Origin: Amyelois transitella
Lineage: Eukaryota; Arthropoda; Insecta; Lepidoptera; Pyralidae
Assembly: GCF_032362555.1 (NCBI RefSeq)
Contig: NC_083534.1
Span: 2,837,001-2,901,000 of the forward strand
Direction: 5' to 3'
DNA length: 64,000 nt
Below the pieces are notes generated by a model, which was not told the origin of the DNA, made no database searches, and was given only the letters and a program-made list of their open reading frames with translations. A program made the position numbers and the translations under genes. Shown here one piece after another: positions 50,425-62,599 of the stretch (its first letter is position 1; each line of letters opens with the position of its first letter).

Positions 50425-50762
50425 ATAAATAGTTAAGTGTTAGTAGTTTTATGTATTTGGTCTTTTAATTCCTTAAAATTAAGGCTGATTTCAGAATGAC
50501 ACCTCACAGACATTCAAACTTGCCCCAGTTTTTGGGTAAAAAAGCTGAATCCTGTATCATCGACAATTTTATGTACCTAAGTAGCTGTTATCTTACTTAG
50601 TGTTAGCTTAGCTGCAAGTCTATGTTACTCCTAATGGTTTAAGTATTCTATATTATCTGTGCCAAATTTCGTTAAAATCGGTCCAGTAGTTTTTAAATTT
50701 ATTGGTTACAAACAAATCCTTTCTCTTCATATGGTACGGATTTGTAAATTTGTTTTTGAACG

Positions 50763-50997
50763 CAAATAAATATGTACGGGATAAATTACACACATTGGGT
50801 TAGCGACGAAGTAATTTCGAAACTTGTGTTACGAGATACTAACTTAAAGATAGTGTAGTTAATAAATACTTATATAGATAAACATCCAAGACCCAGGCCA
50901 ATCAGAAAAAAGTTAGTTTTCTCATCATCCTCTGGCCGGGAACGAACCCGGGCAGTGTTGCAGACAGGCGCACAACCGCTGCGCCACTGAGGCCGTC
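50763..50997 (-). repeat. SINE B copy
   Basis: Minus orientation, head near CGCCACTGAGGCCGTC. 50590-50720 before it is a Helitron-like scrap (CCAAATTTCGTTAAAATCGG). Confidence 0.87.
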
Positions 50998-51189
50998 AAA
51001 TTTGTTGAACAACTCTGTAACCAGTAACTTTTATTCACGGTCATGCATTCCAAAAGCACCACAACTTGTGAAAAGCGTCGGTACCTCGGTTACGAAGCGC
51101 ATATAAAACACAAGTAAACGCACATTTCGTGGTCTTTCGTGCTGGTGATCTGGTAACTAAACCAGTGTGAAACACAGTAGGTAAATAAT

Positions 51190-51480
51190 TTATAGTCCCG
51201 AGCTGTTTCTATTCCCGTGCAGATCGTAAAAGTCAATCAAGGGCTTTTAAACTTGGGATTCTTCGTTAAGTTAGCACGTCACTATTTAAATCTCATGGAT
51301 TTTCATTTTTTTTTTGAGAAGGCAAAAGTTGGTAAGGATGGCTACTAGAGTGAGGGGCGATGACATTAGACAGGTTGCTGGCAGGACAGAAGTAGGAGTG
51401 GCGGGCGAAAGACAGGAACAGAATAGATTGGAGAGGCCTTTGCCGACTGACAAACATATTATTAAGAGAATACAAGTAGT
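51190..51480 (+). pseudogene. decayed family A piece and LINE C-terminus fragment
   Basis: 51190-51300 is a decayed plus family A piece. 51350-51480 reads RVRGDDIRQVAGRTEVGVAG and RLERPLPTDKHIIKRIQ, reminiscent of the DDIRxVAGxxW C-terminal segment of lepidopteran LINE polyproteins. Too short for a clade. 51481-52300 holds nothing else I recognise. Confidence 0.5.
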
Positions 51481-52306
51481 AGAATTAAGTTCTAAGAATT
51501 GTTATGATAATTTGAATATTACGACATATTACAACCAAGCCATTTATTCATACAAATTTAATAAAAATCGGTTTAGCTACTTAGCCGTGAAAGCGTAACC
51601 CGGATTTATCACACACAACATGCAAATTAAATCAAAAATATTTATTGTTGTGTAAATGTAGATAGGTACATGGTAAAATAGAAAAATATAATCAACAGTT
51701 TGAATAAAATATAATCCGTGAAAAAACCTACCTAATTCAATACCATGGTCAAAGGGCGCGCTTCCCGAGCTATTTTTTTTGTTTTTCTTTGTCTTATGGT
51801 GCATAAAGAGTCTATCTATCTATCTTGTCTACAGAGATGTCATTATCAGGACTTACGTAGTTACGCCAGGAGGAAGAAGACTCTTTCTCGGAGGGTAGGC
51901 AGAGACATCGTCGATTTAGAGTACCTACCTTATTATACCTACGTTCCCGTTTTGGTCCAGTTTTGGAATTCCAACGTTCCAATTTGCATTCGCTTATGAT
52001 TAAGTCTTAATGATCCTAGTAATGCTTAAATAATGATTAATTAATAGCTAATGCCCTTGCCGTGACGCTGGTATAAGATCGATAAATTACCATTATTTAC
52101 TAACAATAAAAAAAACTACCATTACCATTACCATTATTTTTACTTATGAGAGCTATTTTGACAGCAAACACTGATTTGTTTACCCGACTACGTTAGAAAC
52201 AGTTAGGTTTTTAGGTTCCCGGTGCATAAGTTGTGACTGAGAAAGTCTGTCTGTTACGTTTTCACAGTTCAGTAGCTGAACCGTACCTACATACATCATA
52301 CATACA

Positions 52307-52690
52307 TAAAATCACGCCTCTTTCCCGGAGGGGTAGGCAGAGACTACCTCTTTCCACTTGCCACGATCTCTGCATATTTCCTTCGCTTCATCCACATTCA
52401 TAACTCTCTTCATGCAAGCTCGGCGGTTTCGGGTACTTTTGACCTGACTCTTTACCCTTTTTGAGCTGAACCGATTTTTATAAAATGTTGTTTGAACTGG
52501 GCTGTAAAAAGACAAAGTATATAGAAAGAAAGAAAATCTTTATTTGGCGCTTCATAGTGTGATATTACATTGTTCAAATTAATAAAAAAAAAAAAATTAT
52601 ATGATGCGTTTAAAAGGCGTCCCCTCAGCATATGCATGTATATGATGAGGTTACACAATGCGCTGATTTTCAGTAAAAATTAGTATGGAG
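52307..52690 (-). repeat. family C LINE tail, then another LINE 3' end
   Basis: 52307-52460 is the family C tail (CACGCCTCTTTCCCGGAGGG). 52529-52690 is a different LINE end: (AAAG)n, ATCTTTATTTGGCGC and CTCAGCATATGCATGTATAT. The second type recurs at 56938-57130. Confidence 0.72.
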
Positions 52691-52762
52691 GAGGTTTTGT
52701 CATTAGCTGCAAACATTGCCTTTGTTAGATCCCAAAGCGAGCCGAGGTCGCGGCGAAAAAGC

Positions 52763-53008
52763 TAAATAAATAAATATATACGGGACAAATTACACTGATT
52801 GAGTTAGCCTCGAAGTAAGTTCGAGACTTGTGTTACGAGATACTAACTCAACAATACTATATTTTTTAATAAATACTTATATAGGTAAACATCCAAGACC
52901 CAGGCCAATCAGAAAAAGTTCTTTTCTCATCATGCCCTGGCCGGGATTCGAACCCGGGACCTCCGGTGTCACAGACAAGCGTACTACCGCTGCGCCACAG
53001 AGGCCGTC
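52763..53008 (-). repeat. SINE B copy, well preserved
   Basis: Minus orientation with an intact B box (GGGATTCGAACCCGGGAC on the plus strand) and A box. It lies about 130 bases before the candidate start site of the nuclease gene. Confidence 0.92.
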
Positions 53009-53135
53009 AAGTCAAGCTAGTAAGAAGTAATAAAAAATATACATTATTTTATTATGAAGTGAAAACCGAGTGAGATGAGGCACAGTAGTAATTTTCAACA
53101 AATGACTAACGTCCTTTGTCTAATGTAAACTTAAT

Positions 53136-53232
53136 TCAGTTTGCTCGTGGCATTGGTGTGTGGTGTGTTTGTAGCGCGGATTTTACGATGAAACGATAAA
53201 GTGGATAATCTTGATAATAATAGTATTTCGAG
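53136..53232 (+). promoter_or_regulatory. candidate initiator and 5' untranslated exon of the nuclease gene
   Basis: TTCAGTTTGCTCGTGGC at 53135 fits an insect initiator (TCAGT). The leader ends at a strong donor CGAG/GTAAGTG (53232/53233). The acceptor GACCCAG at 54067-54073 would join it to the exon with the ATG at 54097. No TATA box is seen. Confidence 0.45.
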
Positions 53233-53421
53233 GTAAGTGAAATGTTGATAGTATATATTTTTTATTAAAGAGTATGTACTTAGGTATGGACCTAACTAGA
53301 GTATTTTGTGAAAGTCTGAACTTCGTATGAGAAATCAAACCAGATTATTTTTTATTGTTTAAATTAATTATTACTTACAATTCTTTTTTATCTATATTTA
53401 TGAACAAGTACCTACTTCTAA

Positions 53422-53690
53422 TGTGCCGTGTGGTTCTCAGCACCAATGAAAGAAAAAACAGGACCACTCCATCTCGTTACCAAGGATGTCGTAAAAGGCG
53501 ACTAAGGGATAGGCTTTTAAACTTGGGATTCTTGTTTTGGGCGATGGATTAGCAACCTGTTACTATTTGAAACTTAATTCTATTATTCTATCATTAAGCC
53601 TGTCAGCTGAACGTGGCCTATCAGTCTTTCAAAACTGCTGGCTCTGTCAATCCCGCAGGGGATATAGACGATTCATATGAATGAATGAAT
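53422..53690 (+). repeat. family A copy, in the 5' intron of the nuclease gene
   Basis: A plus copy with hairpin end GTGCCGTGTGGTTCTCAGCA and tail GAATGAATGA. A decayed minus copy follows at about 53827-53986. Confidence 0.87.
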
Positions 53691-54096
53691 GAAGTCAAAT
53701 CGCAATAAATTGATTATCTATATATATAAAACTACTTTTTGATAAAATAATATCAGCTAAGCCTTCGAGCAGCTTAGCAGTAAAAGACAAGGTAATCTTA
53801 TGAAACTATTAGTTATTATGAAACAGATTCACTGTCTTCTCATGCTTTACGGGGTTGACAACGTTAAAAGTAACAAGACTCCGATATATTTCTTTAATGG
53901 CTGTCTCCTAATCTCACCTTTTACGACATCAGAGAGATAGTGTGGGGTGGCTCCTACTTCTTTAGTACTGGGAACCACACGTCACGCGGATTGAGGTTCA
54001 CACACGTTTAATGCGTACATATGGCAATGTTTATGATATCTACCGTTACATACCTACACTCTTTTTGACCCAGATCCAACCGGGCGTGCCAGTGAG

Positions 54097-57000
54097 ATGG
54101 ACCACTTCAAATATTTAGTAGTTTTTTGTAATATTCTCACAATTAGTTTCGACAATGTTGATTCTGGTGAGTAAAACTCAAAGATTTTCTAGTCACTAAA
54201 TCGATAAAGAATTAAAAAAGTAATTTAAAAAAAAATCATGCAAAAACTGTTGGATTTTTATTCCGGGAATAGTACATTAAAGTAAATTAGTTAATTTATT
54301 TGTAACCTCGTTGCAGTTAAACCACTGAACCGATTTTCATAAAATTTTGCATAGTAAGTAAGCACTTTAAACGCGGGCCGCGTACAAATGCTAGTTTTAT
54401 TTAAATAATTTACATAAATTGACTAAGTAATAATTTTAATGTTACTTAATTTTCCTCTAGGTATGAATCCCAGAGGAATGATAAATGCCTAAGTAAATTT
54501 ATTTTGGTTTTTGAAAACGAATTATTAATAAGGGTGAGTTTCCGCTCGAGTGGGGATTTACAAAAATCCTTAGTCGCCTACGTCAATGTCCAACTAAAAC
54601 TTTGATGAATAGCTTGTATTATTTCCTTAGTCGCCACTACGATTTCACCTTTCAGCCTGCACCCTCTCACTGAACAAAGATTTCGGAATACCATCTCCCG
54701 TCTACCTTCAAAATGGCGAATTCCTTGTCCCTAACAAGACAAGTAGCGACATCTATATGAAGAGGTCGGAAACTCTGCTAGTAGCGTGCCCGGGAGACAA
54801 GAGGCATGTTGTTTTGGCGAATAATAGCGCGCAATCAAATGCTTTGGTATGTATACAAGTGTAAATTAACGAAAACTAACCGATGCTTTTATGGCAAGGG
54901 AAAAGATAGTGAGGATAGTAAAAAATTATACAGTACTGGTTTAGCTTCCCCTGAAAAGGTGCGGAGGTCAGATGGGAGTCGCTCCGCTTCTCCAGAAGAA
55001 GGATGAAGTCAGCCGCAAATTCTAGCTGCCGGCGATGCAACTTTCCTCTATGTATGAGCTGCAAGGCCTCCGCGGCATCTAGAATTTGCGGCTGATTTCT
55101 ACCTTCTTCTCCTTAAGAAGCTCGGAAACATAGCGGCGGAGGGTAGGTAACTAGAGAATCTTTTGAACATGCCGGTGTAATAAGATGTTTGTTTGCAGTT
55201 CCTAGTTGGTTGTTATTGTACCAATAGTGTCAATCAGACTCTCAGTTAAACCTCAGTTTTAATGCTCTTTCCTGGTGTTCAGCCCGATTATGTTCTTATA
55301 CCTCTCTGAAGTGGATCCTCTTGGAACTACGATCCTTAATCTGTTACCTTCACGCGAATCTGTAGGGAATACTTGTTCAGATATATAAGTCCAAGATTTC
55401 TTTCTTTTCTTATGATATCCGGTTGTTTGAATGTGTTGGTTTCCTCACGATGTTTCTTCCTAATCAAGAGCATCAGCTTTCAACAAGTTACATTATTCAA
55501 AAAGGTATTATAACATTTACGATTTGTAAAGTACAATAGGCGGACTATTATATATGCTAATAGCATTATCTAACAGTCTACCATTTTAAATCAAGTTATA
55601 AACCGGGTTAAATTTGATTCCAGGAAGCCCACTGCATAATAAACGACACTTTCCGTGTAGAACGGTGGATAGGATCCTTCAAAGATATCACATGTAACAA
55701 CCAACCATGGTTCACCGCCGAGGAGACGGGACAAGCTTGCTATCAGGGCGCGAAAGTGTATAGGTGAGTTAGATTTAACTTTTTAAGTACCCCATGTCTA
55801 TCTCAGACTTGCAGACAGCTTAAACGCTATTGATACCTTTTGATATGCTTTGATCATAGGTGATTCACAGAGATTTGCCAAAAGGTGACCCAAGATGAAA
55901 CTGACGATTTTATTTTGGTTAGGCGGTCTGTGACAAGTTGTGACATACTCTTTTGCAGGTAGGCATCCAGACTATTCTGGGTTGGGTTAAGCGCCTCAAC
56001 TTTGACTTTAAAATTTCAAAATGTGAATTTAATACATTCCAAATTCTTTGCACATCCCACAACACGATACTAAAACATATCTAATTATTACAGAGTAGGC
56101 TATCAGATACAAAAGCGATTCCACTCGCTTTACGAAGCCTGTTTCGACAAGGAACAGGCTCACACGCATTACGTGCGGCATCAGCTGTCTCCCGGAGCCA
56201 GGATCACGCAGTATGGAACACGACCACAGTTCACAGGTATTTTTTTACTACCTAAGATTTTAACTTACAATTTGAAATTCCGTGGCGTTGTAGTAGAACC
56301 ACTCAATCTTCTGCCTGGATGACTTCTAAAGTCGACTAAGGGGGTAAGCACTTCCATCTAGTGTAATCCTTATTACCATGGTCTCAAGCTAGGTTAGATG
56401 ACCTTGATATGGTTAGAAGGTCAGGCAAGTGTCATTTTGTTCTGTTTTACACAATCTTGGATCTTGGTCAAAGGCGGACCCTAGGGTTCGTCTCCAAGGA
56501 GAAGAAAACCAGGAAAATATAATACACACATACACATAATCACGTCTATATCCCTTGCGGGGTAGACAGAGCCAACAGTCTTGAAAAGACTGATAGGCCA
56601 CGTTCAGCTGTTTGGCTTTATGATGGAATTGAGATTCAAATAGTGACAGGTTGCTAGCCCATCGCCTAAAAAAGGAATCCCATCCATGGGAACGAGATTG
56701 AGTGGTCCTATTCTTTTTTTTTATTGGTGCCGGAACCACACGGCATTAAAATATAATAATTTGCAACAGTAGTAATATCTTTACAGAAGGGAATCTGTTT
56801 GGCAAAGTGCGCATGGCAGAGCTGTACAAAGCGAAGAATCAGAAGGCACGTCTCGACGCCATTTTGGGCAGTGACATGGCTGACAATTACGTCACGAAGA
56901 AACAGGTATAAAAAGCACATATTAACTTAAAGAAGAAAGAAAGAAAGAAAAATCTTTATTTGGCGCAAGATGTAATATTACATTTTCATTCATAAACATA

Positions 57001-59724
57001 GAAATAAAAAAAAAATACATGATGCGAGGGTTTCCACTCAGCATATGCATGTGTATGATGAGGTTACATAATGCGCTGATTTTCAGTGGAACCTAGTACG
57101 GAGGCTTTGCCATTCAATATAAAGGATACATATTAAAAATATCAACACAAAATAACAAGTAGACAGCAGTGCAAGGAGTTATATATGTTGAGTATGAGCG
57201 TGAGTGTAACTATGTTCTTATTGTTGCAGCAAAGTAGACAATAGGTAGGCAGAAGGAAACTACAGAAAAATGAGAAGTGATAAGCATGTAAAGGTTTGCT
57301 GTTATGTAATAAATTGAGATTGTAGTAGGTGACTTTTCAGTTTATCTTTGAAGTGTGATACCGTACTTAAACTAATAATTATTAGTAGTATTACTAACTA
57401 TAATTAGTAGTATTACTAACTATAATTAGTAGTATTACTAATTATAATTAGAACAGTACCACCACATAGAGAAGTACCTTTAACATCTTAGTAGCTTAGA
57501 ACTATTTTAGGTGGAACCGTGAACGGTTCTCTGACACCCCCTGGACATTTGCATTCGTTCTAGTTCCTGACACGTGGTCACCTCGCCGCTCGGGCGGACT
57601 TCACACTGCGTGCTGAACAGCGAGCCTCGTTCCACTACATCAACACCGCGCCGCAATGGATGAGGGGGAACGCTGGCGACTGGGCTGCCTTGGAAGACGT
57701 AAGGATATTTATTGTATTTCGTCGACGCCCGCCGAATGAAGTCTTCGTGGTTGTAGAGCGGGGTAGACATCTAATATTTTCTTGTATGTGAATCCGCCGT
57801 GATATACCTCGTGGCGATGTCCGATTGTTGTAGCGGAAGGAAGAGAAGAGAAGTGAACGATGCGAGCCGCGCGCGTTACGTGGCCGTGCGCCCGCGCATC
57901 CCGCAGTGTCACTCGCTGTGTTCCCCTCTTAGGAATGGCTCCCAAATGTTGGGGAGCCGTGACAAGCCTCTTGTAACTTCTTGGCCTCCTCCTTGTTCCT
58001 CGCTGTCCGTCTTCGATAAGATATACATATATTCGTATTTGCAAACTTTTAAGGCAAATAAAAGATTCCTCACGGCTTAGTCATAACAGATGGGTTTTCT
58101 TATAACTTTAGATATTTTGGTACTGGTGGTGTTGTGTCAGTACCTAACATATTTGGTAACGATCTCCTTTAAGGAGAAGGGTTGACCCTTTGACATCAAA
58201 ATGTCGATCGAACATTTCATTTAAATGAAATTTATAAAGGTCTCACATTCCCAGGCAATACGTCGCCGCGTGGACTCCCAGGACTCGACCGTGGTGGTGT
58301 ACACCGGGACTCACGAGGTGCTGACCCTCCCGGACAGTTACGGGAAGCTGCAACAGATATATCTCACCGCGGACGCTAACAACAACCCTATTGTTCCGGT
58401 TCCAATGTATTTTTACAAGGTAGGTAATATATATCTATATCTATCTATTCTATACTATTATAAAGCTGAAGGGTTTGTATGTTTGAACGCGCTAATCTCA
58501 GGAACTACTGGTTCGAATTGAAAACTTATTTTTGTGTTGAATAGACTATTTATCGAGGAAGGCTTTAGGCGATATAACTAGAGATGAAAATTACCAGGAA
58601 TATTTCCTAACGTAAAGTAACTTTCCCGAAAACTTATATATAATATAACATCACGCTTCAACTATTAAGAGCGAAGAAATAATGGAAAATGTCAAAAAAA
58701 ACGGGGTAAATTATTGATCCTTGAGGGCTTCAATGACGCCCAAAATAACTATTCGACGCGGACGAAGTCGCGGGCATAGCTAGTCTTAATTAAATCTTTA
58801 CTAGGCTTGGTTAGCTCTCTCCCGCTTATTGTGACGTCCTGACCAAGAACGAAGACACGAAGAAGACTTGGTAACGCATTTTCTAAGGATCAACTTTTAT
58901 GCACACTTGTGTAATTTCTGGTCTAATTGGCATAACTAGTGCATATCAGTTGGTAAACGAGATTAGATTGTGGGGGTTATGAGTACCTACATCAATTACT
59001 CCAACACACCGTGAGTCAGGATTAATCTATACTGATATAATAAAGCTGAAGAGTTTGTTTGTTTGCTTGAACGCGCTAATCTCAGGAACTACTGGTTCAA
59101 ATTGAAAACTTTGTGTTGAATAGACCGTTTATCGAGGAAGGCTTTAGGCTATATAACAGCACACTGCAACTATTAGGAGCGAAGAAATTATGGAAAATGT
59201 GAAAAAAAAAACGGGGTAAATTATTCACCCTTGAGGGCTTCAATGATGCCCAAAACAAAAATAACTTTACATTGAATTTTTTTATCTTCCAGTTAGTAAA
59301 AAATATTTTTGTGTTGAATAGACCATTTATCGAGGAAGGCTTTAGGCAATAAAACATCAAGCTGCAACTATAAGGAGCGAAGAAATTATGGAAAATGTGA
59401 AAAAAAACGGGGAAAATTATTCACCCTTGAGGGCTTCAATGATGCCCAAAACAAAAATAACTTTAAACATTGAATACTTTTATCTTCCAGTTAGTATACG
59501 ACCCCGCCAAGAAGACAGCAGCCGCCTTCGTGTCCGTCAACTCCTCATTCTTCAACCAGACCCAGGTCTCCTGTCTCTCATTCTGCGATGATGAGTGTTC
59601 CAGGCATAAGTGGCTGAAGTGGAGGTCCAATGACGGAACTCACAGCTTTTGTTGTGATTACGAAAATTTCGTTGAAAAGATTCAGTATTTACCAAAGTTA
59701 GATGTAAGAGGGATATTTTATTAG
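54097..59724 (+). CDS. secreted DNA/RNA non-specific endonuclease (insect dsRNase type)
   Basis: Exons 54097-54166, 54656-54846, 55624-55763, 56094-56236, 56787-56905, 57564-57698, 58255-58419 and 59491-59724 join in frame to 398 residues. Enzymes of this family (Endonuclease_NS, beta-beta-alpha-metal fold) cut nucleic acids with Mg2+. Insect members are secreted to gut lumen or haemolymph and degrade dsRNA. A signal peptide fits residues 1-23 (KYLVVFCNILTISF core). The catalytic block TRGHLAARADF is at 224-234 with His227; Thr replaces the Asp of the bacterial DRGH, as I recall for insect dsRNases. NTAPQW (248) and NAGDW (257) supply the metal-binding Asn. Cysteines are many and fit disulfides. 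The C-terminus reads CCDYENFVEKIQYLPKLD. The gene looks intact. Specificity for dsRNA cannot be read from sequence. Confidence 0.92.
54878..55130. repeat. SINE D fragment and an imperfect inverted-repeat element
   Basis: 54878-54985 is SINE D body (AAAGGTGCGGAGGTCAGATG). At 54994-55112 GTCAGCCGCAAATTCTAG is mirrored by CTAGAATTTGCGGCTGAT, with AGAAGAAGG / CCTTCTTCT outside. This is a MITE-like hairpin with a ~45-base centre. Confidence 0.72.
56523..56746 (-). repeat. family A copy before nuclease exon 5
   Basis: A minus copy with an internal deletion (TTAGTCGCC block lost). It ends 40 bases before the exon at 56787. Confidence 0.88.
56938..57130 (-). repeat. LINE 3' end with (CTTT)n tail
   Basis: It begins about 33 bases after the exon 5 donor with GAAAGAAAGAAAG, then ATCTTTATTTGGCGC and GCATATGCATGTGTATGATG. 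Same family as 52529-52690. Confidence 0.75.
57377..57450. repeat. 22-bp tandem repeat, about 3.3 units
   Basis: The unit TATAATTAGTAGTATTACTA plus AC is repeated at 57377, 57399 and 57421. It is itself nearly palindromic (TAGTAGTATTACTA). Intron of the nuclease gene. Confidence 0.95.
58447..58784 (+). mobile_element. family H copy with inserted segment
   Basis: It starts CTATTCTATACTATTATAAA and ends GACGAAGTCGCGGGCATAGC then TAGT. About 60 bases of foreign sequence (58577-58640) interrupt the middle. It starts 27 bases after the exon 7 donor. Confidence 0.8.
59027..59490 (+). mobile_element. family H copy plus 198-bp tandem duplication that includes a splice acceptor
   Basis: A family H copy (59027-59250) runs into the end of the last intron. 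The segment from about 59108 to 59298 is then repeated as 59306-59496. The first copy ends TATCTTCCAG/TTAGTA, the same as the genuine exon 8 border at 59490/59491, giving a decoy acceptor at 59292. Confidence 0.88.
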
Positions 59725-60074
59725 TAAATTGTGAAATGAAGAATAAGATGATTTTATTTCATAGATACTAGGGACACGCCCCGGCTTCGCTCGGCTATCA
59801 TTTATAGATATAAACCGTCCTCATAAAATAGTCTTTTAAACATTTCTTACTTTCCGAGATTAGCACCTACATACAGTCAGAGAAAATAGGGGGACTCTTT
59901 TATATGCAGTAATAAAACAAAGGCCTCAGTCTTATTAACTTTCTCTTTTCATCTTTGGCAATACGAATTGAATGAAAGTGACAGAAGATATATTGTTAAC
60001 GTAAGAAAATAAGGCTGCCCCCTTGTCATATATTTGAACTACGTAATATCACTTCACTTCGCTATTTTACTCCT

Positions 60075-60400
60075 AGCTATAATCCTGGTTCCATCCTCAC
60101 AACGATGGAGTAGCGCGGGGTGAGCCATCTTGGATCCTGGATTGGGCGAGTCAAGCTTTGACACGAAATTACTCCCATCTGAGCTCTGCAATCTTAGCTA
60201 GGACCACTCCATCTCTTTCCCATGAAAGTCGTAAAAGGCGACTAAGGCTTATACAAACTTGGGATTATTTTTTAGGCGATGGGCTAGCAACCTGTCGCTA
60301 TATCAATCGCAATTCTATCGCTAAGTCAATCAGCTAAACGTGGCCTGTCAGTCTTTCCAAGACTGTTTTCTTTGTCGACCCCGCAACGGAATCTAAACTC
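60075..60400. repeat. SINE D fragment (minus) abutting a family A copy (plus)
   Basis: 60075-60197 is SINE D body (CTGGTTCCATCCTCACAACG, GATCCTGGATTGGGCGAGTC). 60198-60395 is a plus family A copy without its hairpin end. Confidence 0.78.
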
Positions 60401-60469
60401 GACATCATATTGGTACATTTTTGTACAATGCATTATTTCACTTGCATTTAAAAAGCGAAATTCTTTCAG

Positions 60470-60560
60470 TGATAGATAGATAAGACTCTTTATTGTACCA
60501 TAATGAGGTACAAAGGCGGACTTATCGCTATAGCAATCTCGTCCAGTCAATCTTAGGGTG
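60470..60560 (-). repeat. LINE 3' end
   Basis: GATAGATAGATAAGACTCTT then CAAAGGCGGACTTATCGCTA. On the minus strand this matches the GATAAGTCCGCC phrase at 10136. Confidence 0.6.
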
Positions 60561-60599
60561 GGAGGAAATTAAAATAAAAAGGCGATTGGCGCCGTACCT

Positions 60600-62440
60600 A
60601 TAAAATAAAATGCAATAGCGAGTCAATTATCTTGATAGATTGCTTCACTTCTCAATATCTTTCTTATCAATTGGGTTACGATACAAAATTAAAAATCCAA
60701 CATTTTATTGGATAAAAATTATATTACTATAGCAAACAGATTTGCAAATATACATACATTGATTGGTTTCCGCTCACAGATGCATACAATTCAACATTTA
60801 CACTTCTTAACAATGGGCAGTGAGGTCTTTACCGTCATATTGATGCTATCTCGACCTACAGGCTGTAAGAATAAGGGATAGCTATACTCGTGGGAGATCC
60901 GTGTAGCCAGCAATATAAAAAAAAAACCCTTTCATACCTTCTCAAAAAAATACGGCTTTTTTATTAGGGTTACTGTGTTTAGCGTATATACAGTGAGCCA
61001 CATAGAGTAATATACTAACTCAATAGATTCTTTCGAGATAAGGTGGTACACTTTTCTATGTAACCCACTGTACAGTCAACAACGTAATACATTATGCAGG
61101 GCTGTGGTGTACATATTAATTTATTTACCAAACAGAAACATATTTACATGAATAGCTTATGCTTAAAATTATTACTAAAAGTTATTATTTGTTATTTCCT
61201 AATCGGATTACGATGTTTTTTTTTTGTGGCGGATAAGTATTACGTTGTTGACTGTACAATTAGAGAATTAAAATACAATGTATAGTAGATTCTATTGGCT
61301 CTAAAAAAGACCTCCATTTTTAAATAAAATAACTTCTATTTACATATGAAACTTCAAATAACAATTTATCATATGAATTGATAAGTAATATTTATTTACA
61401 TAATTTTTATACAACTGTGAGCGTAGAAACATCAATTGGAAAATATTTTTATACGCAAATAATTAAAAAAATAAACAAAAAACAATCTGAATTACATAAC
61501 ATAGAAAAAAAAAAACAACGCTAAGTATTAAAAAAAACCGAAAAGTTTTTATTATATTTTTAGTGGCAAACTAAAGCGCCAATTTTAAAAAAAGAGGTAC
61601 CTAGGTGTTAAAATTTTTAGCGATCCTTCATCGGTTGCCAGATAAATTACAATGGCTTTGTAAAACTGAAATTTTTCGTACAAAAATATTTTCCAATTAT
61701 ATTTTTTGACATGGAAGCTACACCATTATAAGCTTGCACTCTTGGTAACTTGAAGCAGTCTTTAATATTTACAACGAGTGAGAATAATCTTAAATTTATA
61801 AATAAAAAAAAAACCTTATTTACAATACACTAGCTAGTCAACACATTTCAGCAATGAGTAAAACATAAAAGAAATAATTGGGAAAGTGTTTAAAATTTCA
61901 TAATTACACATCATTAGGATTTAACAAAAAAAAAGAAATGGGTTATGAAAAAGTTAACTTATTGAATCAACTTCTTAGTATGAGACACTTATATAAATTA
62001 TTTTAGAGCCTCATGATGTATATGACTGTCGTAAGAGGCGACATAGGAAATAACTAGTTTCTCCCTGACTTGGACTCGGTCTTGGATAAATCACAGGCGG
62101 ACTCAAAGCTCCTCTTCGAAATACTAACCGGGACCAAAGCCACATGAATGATGATTCAACACCTACCAACATCAAACCAATTTTATGTAAACATTTTGTT
62201 ACGAATTATGAATGATTAAATTTACATTACAATATTAATTTACATAATAAAAACACAGTTGAATGTACATTACACAGTAAATTTTGCTGTTAATAAAATG
62301 TAATTTAGTTACCAACAGTGTAAGCTCACGAGAACTTCACCTAAGGCTTTGCCGTTAAGATGTACAATTTTAGTTATAGAACGAGCAGATTTTCAAAGGA
62401 AATGTTGAGCCAGATATGTCAGTTATCTTGGACTGCCTCG
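60600..62440. other. AT-rich stretch, no gene recognised
   Basis: Long A/T runs and no frame with a domain. It could be the 3' UTR of a gene to the right on the minus strand, but no exon was seen. A SINE D scrap (GGACTCAAAGCTCCTCTTCG) lies near 62100. Confidence 0.4.
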
Positions 62441-62442
62441 AC

Positions 62443-62579
62443 TAGAGATGGGCAAATGCCCGGGAATTTAGGGAAAATTGGGAAAATTCCCAATAGATGA
62501 CCACATATTCCTTCCCATTGGGAATTTATTGGGAATTTTCCCAATTTGCCTTAAATGACCGGGCATTTGCCCATCTCTA
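62443..62579. mobile_element. 137-bp hAT-like MITE
   Basis: The terminal inverted repeats TAGAGATGGGCAAATGCCCG and CGGGCATTTGCCCATCTCTA are perfect at the ends and nearly the whole element folds on itself. The flanks GCCTCGAC (62435-62442) and GCCCTGAC (62580-62587) match at 6 of 8 positions, which fits a decayed 8-bp hAT target duplication. Confidence 0.87.
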
Positions 62580-62599
62580 GCCCTGACTGAACCGTGACA

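Noticed and set aside
51577-51999. Frames of 75 and 84 residues
   Set aside because: Low complexity, no domain, partly repeat-derived.
57507-58080. Minus- and plus-strand frames of 87-111 residues around nuclease exon 6
   Set aside because: Shadows of the GC-richer exon at 57564-57698 and of the intron after it.
60326-60550. 74-residue minus-strand frame
   Set aside because: It is read through a family A tail and a LINE 3' end, both repeated elsewhere.
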